A DNA stretch of 64,000 bases from Planctomycetota bacterium (GCA_028281765.1 JANQJF010000125.1:1-64000), one strand, 5' to 3'. Shown: positions 25,933 through 35,485, counted from the first letter of the stretch. Translations and numbers: made by a program. The notes: generated from the sequence alone by a model not told the origin.

Positions 25933-27069
25933 ATGACTCGCCTCACGATCGGTTCTCTTCTCCTTCTCGCGGGCACTGCAGCGGCACAGCAGACGCTGAT
26001 CGTCGATGCGGCCGCCGGGCCGGATCACGACTTCACCTCGCTGGCCCCCGCTGTCGCTGCCGCGAACTCCGGGGACACGATTCTCGTGCGCGCCGGCACC
26101 TACGGCGAGCCCTACATCGAAACTTCGAAGGGCTTGTCGATCGTCGGGCAGGGCAACGTCAACATGACGCTGTCGCCGCAGAGCGGCCTCCAAAGCGACG
26201 GCATGACGATCCGCGACCTGTCGGCCGACGAGGCGTTCTTGATCCGCGGGATCGACTTCGACGGTTCGTTCTTCTTCCCGTTGATTCGCGGTGTCGACTG
26301 CGCGGGCGCGGTCAGCGTGCAGAGTGCGACCGGCGTGCTCGGTTCGCTGGGGATCCCAGAAGCGATCGGCGTCGCGTTCGACAACTGTGATCGCGGCCAC
26401 GTGCACGACTGTTTCGTGCGAAACGGGTCGGTCTCCTTCACGAACAGTCGAGGGTCGGTCACGTTCTGTGCGCTCGAAGGCGAGATCACCGGACCCGTCG
26501 GTCTGGAGAACTCGGACGTGTTCTTCGATCGGTGCACGATCACCGCCGGACAGGGTTCGCCCTTCATCCTCGGGCAACCGATGTCCGTCACGGGCGGCAC
26601 CGTACGGCTCGCGCGGACCTCGGTCGCGGCGATCTCGACCTTCGTCGATGCGCCGGCGATCTTCGCGTCTTCGGACGCGACGATCGTGCTCGATCCGACC
26701 GCGACGGTCAGTTCCGCAGGCACCGCGCCACCGATCGACGGTGGTCCGACCGTTCTGAACGAGGAGCTGACGACGCTCGTCGTCCGCGCGCAGACGAACA
26801 GCCTCAATCTCGATCTTCAGTCGCGCACCGGCGCGATCTTCGTCACGCTCCTGAGCTTCCCCTCGCCGCTGCTGCCGCTGCCGTGGGGGGACCTCTGGGT
26901 GAATCCGGATGCGCACCTGATCCTGCACTCGGGCGTACTCGCGCAGCGCGTCGAAGTCCTGGCGCTCACGACGACGGGATTGCCCGTCGGGCTACAGGCG
27001 ATGGTTCAGACGGTGACGTTCGACGGAGACTTCGGCCTGTCGAACGGGTGCGCGGTCGTATTCCCGTAG
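25933..27069 (+). CDS. Secreted right-handed parallel beta-helix protein
   Basis: This is a 378-residue exported protein (signal peptide MTRLTIGSLLLLAGTAAAQQ). The N-terminus reads IVDAAAGPDHDFTSLAPAVA and GDTILVRAGTYGEPYI, the classic opening of pectin-lyase-like beta-helix proteins, with later coils such as GVAFDNCDRGHVHDCFVRNG and SRGSVTFCALEGEI. The end carries the shared C-terminal module (PLPWGDLWVNPDA, then LPVGLQAMVQ and LSNGCAV). No catalytic residues for lyase activity are evident, so a carbohydrate-binding or structural role is as likely as an enzymatic one. It sits between two paralogues of an unknown secreted family. Confidence 0.82.
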   Translation: MTRLTIGSLLLLAGTAAAQQTLIVDAAAGPDHDFTSLAPAVAAANSGDTILVRAGTYGEPYIETSKGLSIVGQGNVNMTLSPQSGLQSDGMTIRDLSADEAFLIRGIDFDGSFFFPLIRGVDCAGAVSVQSATGVLGSLGIPEAIGVAFDNCDRGHVHDCFVRNGSVSFTNSRGSVTFCALEGEITGPVGLENSDVFFDRCTITAGQGSPFILGQPMSVTGGTVRLARTSVAAISTFVDAPAIFASSDATIVLDPTATVSSAGTAPPIDGGPTVLNEELTTLVVRAQTNSLNLDLQSRTGAIFVTLLSFPSPLLPLPWGDLWVNPDAHLILHSGVLAQRVEVLALTTTGLPVGLQAMVQTVTFDGDFGLSNGCAVVFP

Positions 27070-27132
27070 CAGGGCGCGGCGGCCGCTCGGGAATTTCTTG
27101 TCCAGTTCGCCGGCGCGTGGACATCGGCAGGT

Positions 27133-29343
27133 ATGCGCTTTGTCTCAGCAGCCCTCGCTCCCCTTCTCGTCGCGCCTCTCTTCCTTGCGACTGCGGTCGC
27201 TGCCCAAACCGAGTCCGCCCGGTCGCTCGACGCGTTTCGGCAGATTCCGATCCATTCCGCGGTAGGCGTTTCGGGTGAGGTCTGGGCCGCGGGGGCGACG
27301 TACAAGGTCCGCCTCGACGGCCGCTTCGAGTTCTTCCCGGCCCTCGGTAGCGCGCGACCCCAGAACCTGCCGTGGGCCTGGCACACCGAGTCGATTCGCG
27401 TCGGGAACGACGAACTGCTGTACGGGCGTCCGACGGAGCGGGTCGCGAACGAGGCGCGTTACGAGTACGCCCGGGGCGGCGTCGTCGAGGTGTACGAGCT
27501 CGATCGCGAGTCGGTGGAGCAAACGTTTCATCTCAGCGAGCGCCCTGCCGGCGTCGGGTCGCTCGTGGTGTCCGGGCGCATCGACACGCCGCTGTTCGCG
27601 CCCGTGCGTGAAGCCGAGCACGCACCGCTGACGTTCTTCGCCGAGGACGGCGCGTCGATCCTCGAGTATGGCGCTGCGACCGTGATCGATGCGGATGGGC
27701 ATCGCTTCCCGATGCCGAGTTCGTTCGACGGCTCCACGATCGAACTTCGGCTGCCCGAGTCCGTACTCGAGGCGGTGCGCTTTCCGATCGTCATCGACCC
27801 CGTCATCCTGAGCACGAGCCCGAGCCAGCAGGTCGGCGAGATGGCGGTCGCGATGCTGCACGATCTCGCATTCGCCGGCCGTCGCCTGATCATGACCGCG
27901 CTGACGCGCGTGTTCTCGGCGTCCGACCACGATCTCATCGGCATGATGTCGTTCGACGACTTCGACCAGCCGGCGCTCGTCGCGACCGACCTGAGTTCCA
28001 GCTACAGCAACCAGAAGATTGCCGTCGGTGCGCAGGACCAAGTGGATCGCTTCGTGATCATCGCCGAGCAGCGGCAGGGCTTGGGGACGCACCTGTGGAT
28101 GCGCGGACACTACGCCTATCAGCTCGGTCTGAACCAGGGTACGACGAACGTCATCACCGCGCAGGTCGGAGAGGAGTATCGCAACCCGCGTGTCGGCACG
28201 AACAACGAGGACTCGTTCGCACTGATCGTCTATGACCACAAGCAGCAGAACGTGCGCAGCGTGCGGGCGGTGCGATGGGAGACATCGATTCCGGCCAACA
28301 TCGTATTCACGACGCCGATCGCGACGACGACCGAAGAAGTCCAGCCCGATGTCACGCAGCGTATGCATGGCTCTGACGACTGGGTCGTCGTTTGGAGCAA
28401 CAACAGTCTGAGCACCAACTACGTGCGTGGCCGGCAGGTGAAGCGGAGTGGTGTCGTCGACAACACGATCGCGACGCTGGTTTCGTCCAGTGCCTACACG
28501 TTCAACCGCGCGAGAGTCGCCGGTAGCTTCGATCGCTTCCTGATGACGTACGGCCGGAATCCAGTCGGGGTCGGCTTCAGTTCGATTCGGGCGACGCGCT
28601 TCGACTGGGAACCGAACGAGCTGCCGAACATCCTGCACCAGCGCCTCGTGCAGGGCGGTCAGACCTACACCAACCGAAGCGTGGCGTACGACTACCGGTC
28701 GAACTCGCACTGGGCTGCCGCGTACAACTCTCAGCTCGGCCTCCAGCGCCAGTTCGTCGTCAAGCGGCTCGGCTACACCGGCGGGGTCGTCGCGACGTGG
28801 AACGGTCCCGGTGCGAGCACGTTCGATCCGTATCCTGGCGCGGTTTCGTTCGCCCGGCACCGCACCGACGAGGATCGCTTCGGGATCGTCTACGCGCACG
28901 GCGACTCGCTCGAAGGCGCCTACGGGGACATTCTCCGTTACGACCCCGCGGTCTACTCGCCGGTCGGCATCGGCGGTGGCTGCTCGCCGGACATCGAGAC
29001 GGTCGTGGACACGCCGTCGATGGCGGGGCGGCAGGTCTTCAAGTCCCGTTTGACTTCGCGGATCTTCACGACGTCGGCGCTCTTCGTCGGCCCTGCGACC
29101 ACGACGGTCAACCTGACTCCGATCGGGATGACGTGGTGCGCCCTCAAGGTCGACCCGGCTGCAGGCGGCGTCGCGATCCCGGCGTTCTTCGAAGTTCTCG
29201 GCGGCGCGCCGTACGTGCAGTTCTCTCTGCCGGACAGCCCGGTCTTCCTCGGCACGGTCTACACGCAGTGGGCGTTCCTCCACCCGACGGCCAATCCGCT
29301 CGGCGTCGTGCTCAATCAGGGATACGCCCACACGGTGCTCTGA
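27133..29343 (+). CDS. Secreted protein of unknown function, paralogue B, with shared C-terminal module
   Basis: This is a 736-residue exported protein (signal peptide MRFVSAALAPLLVAPLFLATAVAAQ), homologous along its whole length to the product of 23601-25784. The pair share the N-terminal YKVRLDGRFEFFPALGS and ILEYGAATVIDADGH blocks, the central DDWVVVWSNN and YTNRSVAYDYRSNSHW blocks, and the C-terminal module from IGGGCSPD to LPDSPVFLGTVYTQW and NPLGVVLNQG. Identity by eye is moderate, so the duplication is old. No enzyme motif is visible; a propeller-like binding protein is the best guess. It starts 63 bases after the beta-helix gene. Confidence 0.78.
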   Translation: MRFVSAALAPLLVAPLFLATAVAAQTESARSLDAFRQIPIHSAVGVSGEVWAAGATYKVRLDGRFEFFPALGSARPQNLPWAWHTESIRVGNDELLYGRPTERVANEARYEYARGGVVEVYELDRESVEQTFHLSERPAGVGSLVVSGRIDTPLFAPVREAEHAPLTFFAEDGASILEYGAATVIDADGHRFPMPSSFDGSTIELRLPESVLEAVRFPIVIDPVILSTSPSQQVGEMAVAMLHDLAFAGRRLIMTALTRVFSASDHDLIGMMSFDDFDQPALVATDLSSSYSNQKIAVGAQDQVDRFVIIAEQRQGLGTHLWMRGHYAYQLGLNQGTTNVITAQVGEEYRNPRVGTNNEDSFALIVYDHKQQNVRSVRAVRWETSIPANIVFTTPIATTTEEVQPDVTQRMHGSDDWVVVWSNNSLSTNYVRGRQVKRSGVVDNTIATLVSSSAYTFNRARVAGSFDRFLMTYGRNPVGVGFSSIRATRFDWEPNELPNILHQRLVQGGQTYTNRSVAYDYRSNSHWAAAYNSQLGLQRQFVVKRLGYTGGVVATWNGPGASTFDPYPGAVSFARHRTDEDRFGIVYAHGDSLEGAYGDILRYDPAVYSPVGIGGGCSPDIETVVDTPSMAGRQVFKSRLTSRIFTTSALFVGPATTTVNLTPIGMTWCALKVDPAAGGVAIPAFFEVLGGAPYVQFSLPDSPVFLGTVYTQWAFLHPTANPLGVVLNQGYAHTVL

Positions 29344-29424
29344 CCCGCGGCTTGGTACGGTCTTTGCTCCTGAACCCGTGGACGCAATCGCCTCCGCGTT
29401 TGCGACACTCGGGAGCCACGTGCC

Positions 29425-31116
29425 ATGAACCGATTCCTTCCAATCGCCGCCGTCACCGTTTCGGCACTCCTCGCCGCGCAAGGCGAGGAGGCGCTCGGCG
29501 ACCTCAGCCCCGGTCCCGCCGACAGCGACGCATTCCGCTTCGCGCGCGTCGGTGGCACGGCGCTGCTCCAAACGCTGGATCCGACGACGTCCATCCAGTC
29601 GATCTGGCGCTCGAACGGTACGGCGGCCGGCACGTCGCTGGCCAGCAGCACGCCGAATCAGCTCTACGACACGATGCTGCCGTTCGGGGACCGCGCGCTC
29701 GCGGTCGGACTGGGGCCGCAGCCCGGGCCAGCCGCGGATCTGATCGCGATCGACTCTCTGACAGGCGTGTCGACCGTGCTGGGAAGCTTCACGTTCGTCG
29801 CGGGTGTCGGAGAGTCGAGTCGGCTCGGCAATCGCATCGTGTTTGCGGCGGACGACGGCGTGAACGGTTTCGAGCTGTGGTCGACCGACGGCACCGTGGC
29901 CGGCACGAATCTGATCGCGGACATGGAGCCCGGTCCTGGATCCTCGTTTCCCGGTCGGTTCCATCGCATCGGGGACGAGGTCTTCTTCTTTACGCTGGGG
30001 AGTGGATTCCTCGAGATCTGGAAGACCGACGGCGTCCAGGCGCAGTTCGAGACCTCGGTCATCGGGGTTCCCGGTTCCGGGTTCCTGCGCGCGAGCGCCG
30101 TCGCGGGGGGGAAGTTGTTCTTCGCGACCCAGTACACGCTGTGGGGTGTCCAAGTCTACGTGTTCGATCCCGCGACCGGGGTTGCGACGGTCTTGATCTC
30201 GAGTTCGTCCGTGCACACGACGACACTCGAGACGCTGAAGGCGTTCGGGGACGGCGTGCTGTTCGATCTCGAGACCCTCGGCTTCGGCAGCGAACTGCAC
30301 TTCTCGGACGGCACCTTACTCGGCACGGGGATGGTCGTCGATCTCGCCGCAGGCAGCGACAGCTCGTCCCCGGTGCTGACGGACATCGTCGTCGGTGGGC
30401 GCCTGCTGTTTCGTGCCAGCGACGGGGTGGATGTGGGGTTGTTCGCGACGGATGGAACCGCTGCGGGAACGTTGCTCGTGCGGGCTTTCGATTCGACGTA
30501 CACGTTCCTGCAGCCGGTCATGTCGCTCGGTCGGGATCGAGCGCTGATTCAGACGTCTCGCGTTGGCTCCACCGACAAGGACGTGCTCGAGACGGACGGC
30601 ACCGCGACGGGCACGGCCCTCTTCGCCAGCGACGTGACGCTGTATCCGCAGGGTCACGTGCACGCGGGCAAGGCGTGGTTCTTCCGCGACCTCCCGGCGA
30701 CCGGGCGTGAGCCGTGGGTGCTCGACATCGCGCCGTCGGCGGTGCGTGCGGGTGATGGATGCGGAGTTGGCGCGCGCCTGCCGAGCCTGGAAGCCGACGT
30801 GCCGCGACTCGGCGGAGCCCTCGATCTCTACGGCGACGATCTGCCGGTCGGTGCGGTCGGCGCGCTTCTGATCAGCCTTCTGCCGGATCCGCCGACGCGG
30901 CTCGGTGGCACGTGCATCAGCCAGCTCGATTCGGGCTCGCTCTCGGTTCTGCAGTTCTTCTCGCCGGTGACGGACTCCTGGCAATATTCACTACCGCTGC
31001 CGAACCTCCCGGTGCTGCAGGGCATCACGATCGCCGCGCAGGCGTGGTTCGAAGCGCCGTCCAACCCGAGTGGCGTCGAGACCACCAACGGCCTGCACCT
31101 CACGTTCGGCTCGTGA
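29425..31116 (+). CDS. Secreted ELWxxDGT-repeat beta-propeller protein
   Basis: This is a 563-residue exported protein (signal peptide MNRFLPIAAVTVSALLAAQ). It is made of repeats with the core ELWxTDGTxxGT: IWRSNGTAAGTSL, ELWSTDGTVAGTNLI, EIWKTDGVQAQF, ELHFSDGTLLGTGMV, GLFATDGTAAGTLLV, DVLETDGTATGTALF and REPWVLD. This is the signature of the ELWxxDGT family of propeller-like extracellular proteins. The C-terminal about 110 residues start at AGDGCGVGARLPSLEADVP and hold the shared module (LPLPNLPVLQGITIAAQAWF, NPSGVETTNGLHLTFG). The role is unknown; likely surface-exposed. Confidence 0.86.
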   Translation: MNRFLPIAAVTVSALLAAQGEEALGDLSPGPADSDAFRFARVGGTALLQTLDPTTSIQSIWRSNGTAAGTSLASSTPNQLYDTMLPFGDRALAVGLGPQPGPAADLIAIDSLTGVSTVLGSFTFVAGVGESSRLGNRIVFAADDGVNGFELWSTDGTVAGTNLIADMEPGPGSSFPGRFHRIGDEVFFFTLGSGFLEIWKTDGVQAQFETSVIGVPGSGFLRASAVAGGKLFFATQYTLWGVQVYVFDPATGVATVLISSSSVHTTTLETLKAFGDGVLFDLETLGFGSELHFSDGTLLGTGMVVDLAAGSDSSSPVLTDIVVGGRLLFRASDGVDVGLFATDGTAAGTLLVRAFDSTYTFLQPVMSLGRDRALIQTSRVGSTDKDVLETDGTATGTALFASDVTLYPQGHVHAGKAWFFRDLPATGREPWVLDIAPSAVRAGDGCGVGARLPSLEADVPRLGGALDLYGDDLPVGAVGALLISLLPDPPTRLGGTCISQLDSGSLSVLQFFSPVTDSWQYSLPLPNLPVLQGITIAAQAWFEAPSNPSGVETTNGLHLTFGS

Positions 31117-31177
31117 CGGTCGGCGGCGAGTCGGCAATGGTATTTTCGTTACGCTGACGGAACAGTAGGCGCGGTCG

Positions 31178-32413
31178 ATGAGCTACCGCGCCTTCCTGCT
31201 CGAGAATCGTCGCCTGCTCGCGGTCGGGTTCTTCCTCTGCTACTTCTCGAGCTTCGGGCAGACGTTCTTCGTCGGGGTCTTCGGCGGTGCACTGCGGCGA
31301 GAGTTCGGCCTCACGAATGGCGAGTTCGGGTCCCTGTACTCGTTCGCTACGCTGCTGAGTGGGATGTCGCTGCTGGTGCTCGGCCGGGGTGTCGATCGGC
31401 ACGACCTGCGCAAATACACGATCGCAGTGTGCTGCGGTCTGGTCGTCGCGTGTTCCGGCATCGCCCTCGCGCCGAGCGCGTGGGTGCTGTTCGCGGCGCT
31501 GTTCACTCTCCGACTGAGTGGTCAGGGACTCATGAGTCACGTCGCGCTCACGAGTATGACGCGGTACTTCGACGCGAACCGGGCGAAGGCGATCAGCCTC
31601 GCGTCGATCGGGTTCGCGGTAGGTGAGGCGTCTTGGCCTCGCGCGGCGATTGCAGCGCTCGAGACGTTCGATTGGCGGGAAGTGTGGGGCACGATCGCCG
31701 TCATCGCGGGCTGCGTGCTCGTGCCGCTGATGCTGTGGTTGCTCCGCGGTCACGCAGAACGGCACCGCGAACACGTCGCGGCCATCGACGCGGCCGGAGC
31801 AGCGACGAAGTCGGCTGTGCGTCGGCAGTGGACGCGCGCGGAGGTCGTGCGAGATCCGCGGTTCTACCTGCTCGTCCCGGCCGCGCTCGCGCCGCCGATG
31901 ATCGTGACGGGGATGTTCTTCCATCAGGTGCGGATCGCCGAGCTGCGCGAGTGGTCGATGGCGCTCTACGGCAACAGCTTCATCGGGTTCGCGGTTGTGC
32001 AGTTCGTGACGGCGCTGGCGTGCGGCCCCGTGACGGATCGGCGCGGGGCCGCGAGGGTCTTTCCGTTCGCCCTGCTGCCGATGGCGGCCGGCCTCGCGTT
32101 CGTCGCCGCGTTCGACGGGGCGTGGGTGTGCACGGCGTACTTGGTCGCCATGGGCGTGACCGCGGGAGCGGCATCGACGGTGACCGGCGCGCTGTGGGCG
32201 GAGCTCTATGGCGTGCTGCACACGGGCGCGATCCGTGCCCTGATCTCGGCGCTGATGGTGTTCTCGACGGCTTTGACGCCGGCGCTGATGGGGTTCGCGT
32301 TCGACGCGGGGGTCACGGTGAGTGCGATCGCCGTGATCTGGATCGGCTACGTCGCGGTTTCGACGTGTCTCGCCGTCATCGCGACGGGCCGTTCTCCACG
32401 GGCCGCGCCATGA
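31178..32413 (+). CDS. Major facilitator superfamily transporter
   Basis: This is a 411-residue membrane protein with about 12 hydrophobic segments in two halves. The loop between segments 2 and 3 reads LVLGRGVDRHDLRKY, corresponding to the MFS A-motif region (GxxxDRxGRR), and a similar FVTALACGPVTDRRGAARVF lies in the second half. The substrate cannot be told from sequence. It lies 61 bases after the ELWxxDGT gene and 41 bases before another secreted protein, all on the same strand. Confidence 0.85.
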   Translation: MSYRAFLLENRRLLAVGFFLCYFSSFGQTFFVGVFGGALRREFGLTNGEFGSLYSFATLLSGMSLLVLGRGVDRHDLRKYTIAVCCGLVVACSGIALAPSAWVLFAALFTLRLSGQGLMSHVALTSMTRYFDANRAKAISLASIGFAVGEASWPRAAIAALETFDWREVWGTIAVIAGCVLVPLMLWLLRGHAERHREHVAAIDAAGAATKSAVRRQWTRAEVVRDPRFYLLVPAALAPPMIVTGMFFHQVRIAELREWSMALYGNSFIGFAVVQFVTALACGPVTDRRGAARVFPFALLPMAAGLAFVAAFDGAWVCTAYLVAMGVTAGAASTVTGALWAELYGVLHTGAIRALISALMVFSTALTPALMGFAFDAGVTVSAIAVIWIGYVAVSTCLAVIATGRSPRAAP

Positions 32414-32454
32414 ACGGCTATGCTGGGGGCAACCGCCACCTCTGGAGACACGAT

Positions 32455-33387
32455 ATGAACATCGGGAGATTCGTAGCCCTCGGATCGATCCTGGCCCTTC
32501 CGCTCTCGGCACAGGATCCGGACTTCACGATGACGATGACCGGAGTCGGTCTCGACGTCTCGGGTTCGACTCTGCTCGCGCCGGGCACGGACGTCTCCAA
32601 CGGCTTCGAACTGGGGGCGCTGTCGCCGTCGCCGGCGGAGCGCGTCGAGCTGCAGGCGTTCCGCGCGGACTCTTCCCTGACCGCGGTTCTCTACATGTTC
32701 TCGAGCAGCACCCAGCCGAAGGTGCTGACCCACTCGATGCAGATGGCGTTCTCGTCTTCCGCGCCGCGACTCGTCGATCTCAGCATCACGATGGAGGAGC
32801 CCGCGTCGCTCGGCGGTGCGTCTTCGTCCGTGACGCTCGACGTCCTCGGGCACGGCCAGGTCTCGGGAGATTGCGCGCCGTGCACGACGAAGCTCGAGAA
32901 CGTCCCGCTCGACGCGAATGGGCTGGCCGTGGATTGGTCCATGGTCCTTTCGACGGGGACCGGCTCGCCCTTCGGCAATTCGGTGCAGAGCTTCCGGGTC
33001 GTGGTGACCGTCGTGCCGGCATCGTGCATGGAGCCCTACGACCAGAACTGCGGTGCGGTCCTCATCCATCCGTTCATCGACTGGGCGAGTCCGAGCGTGC
33101 AGCGGATTCGCGTCGCGAGCTTCGGCGAGCTGCCGTTCGCGGTGCTGGCGATCGGTGACGCGCCGCTTTCCTTGCCGCTGCCGCCGGCCCTCGGGACATG
33201 TCGCCTGCTCGTGGATCCGTTCGTATTCGTGCCGCTCGGCATGTCGCTGGCGCCGGGCGACGCGATCGGCAACTTCGCCGAGTTCGCGTTTCCGCTGCCA
33301 CAGACCGGAACGTTCTATTTCCAGGGCTTCGCCTGGGGGACGTTCAACGTGCTGTCGACCAGCGGGCTGAAGTTCGAGTGCCCGTGA
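32455..33387 (+). CDS. Secreted protein of unknown function with shared C-terminal module
   Basis: This is a 310-residue exported protein (signal peptide MNIGRFVALGSILALPLSAQ). A TGGAG Shine-Dalgarno sequence seven bases before the ATG fixes the start. The first 190 residues are Ser/Thr/Val-rich beta-type sequence without a known motif. The C-terminal 110 residues follow the module pattern (CGAVLIHPFIDW..., LGTCRLLVDPF, FPLPQTGTFYFQGFAW, TSGLKF). In this gene the module makes up a third of a small protein, which makes it useful for defining the module's limits. Confidence 0.72.
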   Translation: MNIGRFVALGSILALPLSAQDPDFTMTMTGVGLDVSGSTLLAPGTDVSNGFELGALSPSPAERVELQAFRADSSLTAVLYMFSSSTQPKVLTHSMQMAFSSSAPRLVDLSITMEEPASLGGASSSVTLDVLGHGQVSGDCAPCTTKLENVPLDANGLAVDWSMVLSTGTGSPFGNSVQSFRVVVTVVPASCMEPYDQNCGAVLIHPFIDWASPSVQRIRVASFGELPFAVLAIGDAPLSLPLPPALGTCRLLVDPFVFVPLGMSLAPGDAIGNFAEFAFPLPQTGTFYFQGFAWGTFNVLSTSGLKFECP

Positions 33388-33412
33388 GCGATTTGCGATA
33401 CCCTCCGCTCCG

Positions 33413-34462
33413 ATGATCGTACTCGCCGCCGCCCTCTCGTTGGTCGTGACCTGCCAAGTGCAGGACCCGGGTCGTCGCATCCACGTCAGCGCGCTCGTCG
33501 ACCGGCTGGCGAAGAGCAAGACCGCGGGGGCCGCCGAGCGCGAGCTCGTTCAGCTCGGAGAGAAGGCGGTGCCGCTGCTGATCCGAGACCTCGCCGAGAA
33601 GACGCGGGGTGAAGCAGGACATCTGCGCCGCCGCGAGCGCGTGCTCGCGGTCGTGCGTCAGATGCGAGGCGTGGCGCCGCGGGTCGTGGCCGATATCGTC
33701 GACGCGATCCCGAAGGCGAAGGACCCGTACCTGCTCCAGGCGCACGCTCTCGTGCTGCAGGAGCTCGGCCCGTATGCGCCGGACGAGCTCGGCGCTGCGC
33801 GTTCGACACTCGATCAACACGTGGAGCGGCTGTTCGTGTCGAACGCCCCGGAGTGGCTCGTCGACACGACGAACAACCGCCTTGCGACGGGGCTCCGCGC
33901 GCAGGCGCGATTGCGCGTCGATCCGCGGGCGTCGACCCGCGCGTTGATCGGCATGCTGCGCCACGACGATCCGTTCCATCGGGAGGCGGCGGCGATTCTG
34001 CTCGGCGAGCGCAAGGATCGCGCTGCGCTCGACGAGCTGCGCGAGATGCTGCTGCTCTCGCATCCCTCACGCGTGTATGCGGGCAAGCTGATCGTGCAGG
34101 TCGACGGCGACGCGATCGTGCGCTCGGCGGCAGCCGTCGCGATCAGTCGCATCGCGCCCGAGGATCCCGACGCAGCGGACGGCCATTTGATCCGCCTCGC
34201 GCATCCCGTGCATCGCGAACGCATCACGGCCGCGCTCGCGCTGGGTCACCTCGGCTCCGGCGAGAAGAAGGTGATCGACGCGCTCAGTCGCGGCGCCATG
34301 TTCGCCGATCCGCGCGTTCAGGCCGAGTGCATCGCCGCGCTCGCGTCGCTGGGGCCGAAGGCCGGGCCGGCGTACCTGGTGCTCGACCGGATCGCGCGCG
34401 GCAAGGACGAGCACCTTGCGAAGCTCGCCAAGCAGGCGATCCAGCGCGTGCGCGGCAAGTAG
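33413..34462 (+). CDS. HEAT-repeat protein, exported
   Basis: This is a 349-residue protein with a short hydrophobic start (MIVLAAALSLVVTCQVQ) compatible with a signal peptide. The rest is alpha-helical with HEAT-like units: LVQLGEKAVPLLIRDL, LIGMLRHDDPFHREAAAILLG, GDAIVRSAAAVAISRIAPED, RITAALALGHLGSGEKKVIDAL and RVQAECIAALASLGPKAG. Such repeats form protein-binding solenoids. It is convergent with the UbiA-type gene, two bases apart. No partner can be named. Confidence 0.8.
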   Translation: MIVLAAALSLVVTCQVQDPGRRIHVSALVDRLAKSKTAGAAERELVQLGEKAVPLLIRDLAEKTRGEAGHLRRRERVLAVVRQMRGVAPRVVADIVDAIPKAKDPYLLQAHALVLQELGPYAPDELGAARSTLDQHVERLFVSNAPEWLVDTTNNRLATGLRAQARLRVDPRASTRALIGMLRHDDPFHREAAAILLGERKDRAALDELREMLLLSHPSRVYAGKLIVQVDGDAIVRSAAAVAISRIAPEDPDAADGHLIRLAHPVHRERITAALALGHLGSGEKKVIDALSRGAMFADPRVQAECIAALASLGPKAGPAYLVLDRIARGKDEHLAKLAKQAIQRVRGK

Positions 34463-34464
34463 CG

Positions 34465-35352
34465 TCAGCGCAGGATCACCATCACCGCGATCACCCAGAG
34501 CACACCGCTGAGCACGATCTGCTTGTCGCGGAACAGCAGCTTCGACGGGTCTTCGCCGCCGCCACGGAAGTGGATCAGGAACAGGTAGCGGAACACTCCG
34601 AATACGACGATCGGCACGGTGAACATCAAGTTCTGCGTCTTGTGCTCGGCGATCGTGCGCGCGTCGACGGTGTAGAGCGCGTAGGTCAGGATGCTCAGCG
34701 CCGCGAGCGGCGCGATGATCTGGTCGAGGAATGGCACCGTGTAGTAGCGCATCGTCGCACGCGTCGCCTCGCTTCCGGAGCGGACCAGCTCCTCCCGCCT
34801 CTTGCAGAACGCGAGGAACAGCGCGAAGAAGAAGGTGCAGAGCAGGATCCACTTCGACGTCTCGACGTCGATCGCCGCGCCGCCGGCCTGGACCCGGAAC
34901 TGGAACCCGAGCGCGATGCACAGGCAGTCGACGATCACGCGATGCTTCAGGGTCGTCGAGTACGCGATGTTCATGACGGTGTAGGCGAGGGGCCACACCC
35001 AGAACTGCATGCCGTGCATCGGCGAGGGGATCTCGAGCGACAGCCAGGTGCTGCCCGCCGCGGCCGCGATCGCGAGCCCGGCGCACGCGGTGCTGGCCAT
35101 GCCGACCGACAGGCGACCCGACGGGATCGGCCGATCGCGCTTCACGGGGTGCTGCCGGTCCGCCGCGCGATCCGCGATGTCGTTGAACAGGTAGATGCTG
35201 CTCGACAGCGCGCAGAATACTGCCACCGCCGCGATCGCCCTCGTGATGGCCTCGCCGTCCTCGAGCATGTGCGCGAAGACCAAGGGCGCCAGAACCAGCG
35301 CGTTCTTGACCCACTGGTGGGGGCGCATGGCTTCGATGAGGGCGAAGGGCAT
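34465..35352 (-). CDS. UbiA-family prenyltransferase, decaprenyl-phosphate phosphoribosyltransferase-like
   Basis: This is a 295-residue integral membrane enzyme. The N-terminal RPHQWVKNALVLAPLVFAH is typical of decaprenyl-phosphate phosphoribosyltransferase (5-phospho-alpha-D-ribosyl-1-phosphate transfer to polyprenyl phosphate), and the Asp motif FNDIADRAADRQHP (NDxxDxxxD) binds the polyprenyl substrate through Mg. Further blocks are KRDRPIPSG, NIAYSTTLKHRVIVDCLCIA and FLAFCKRREEL. About eight membrane segments are visible. It is divergent from the acyl-CoA ligase/glycosyltransferase cassette and probably supplies a lipid-linked sugar. Other UbiA enzymes (quinone or haem pathways) are less likely because of the RPHQWVKN start. 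Confidence 0.85.
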   Translation of the reverse strand: MPFALIEAMRPHQWVKNALVLAPLVFAHMLEDGEAITRAIAAVAVFCALSSSIYLFNDIADRAADRQHPVKRDRPIPSGRLSVGMASTACAGLAIAAAAGSTWLSLEIPSPMHGMQFWVWPLAYTVMNIAYSTTLKHRVIVDCLCIALGFQFRVQAGGAAIDVETSKWILLCTFFFALFLAFCKRREELVRSGSEATRATMRYYTVPFLDQIIAPLAALSILTYALYTVDARTIAEHKTQNLMFTVPIVVFGVFRYLFLIHFRGGGEDPSKLLFRDKQIVLSGVLWVIAVMVILR

Positions 35353-35485
35353 CGGGCGGGATTATGGCGCGGAGGGAGGGTCGGAAGCCGGGACTTTTCC
35401 GGCTGCGTTCTTACTCATCGACCGGACCGGCGCGGTTCCGTAGGGTTGCCTACATGCCCGGGCCGGTCGGCGTCGGGCCAGCGGT

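Noticed and set aside
27145..30300. A very long open frame antisense to the paralogue B and ELWxxDGT genes.
   Set aside because: Arg-rich, low-complexity translation with no family signature. Such antisense frames are expected in DNA of this GC content and codon use.
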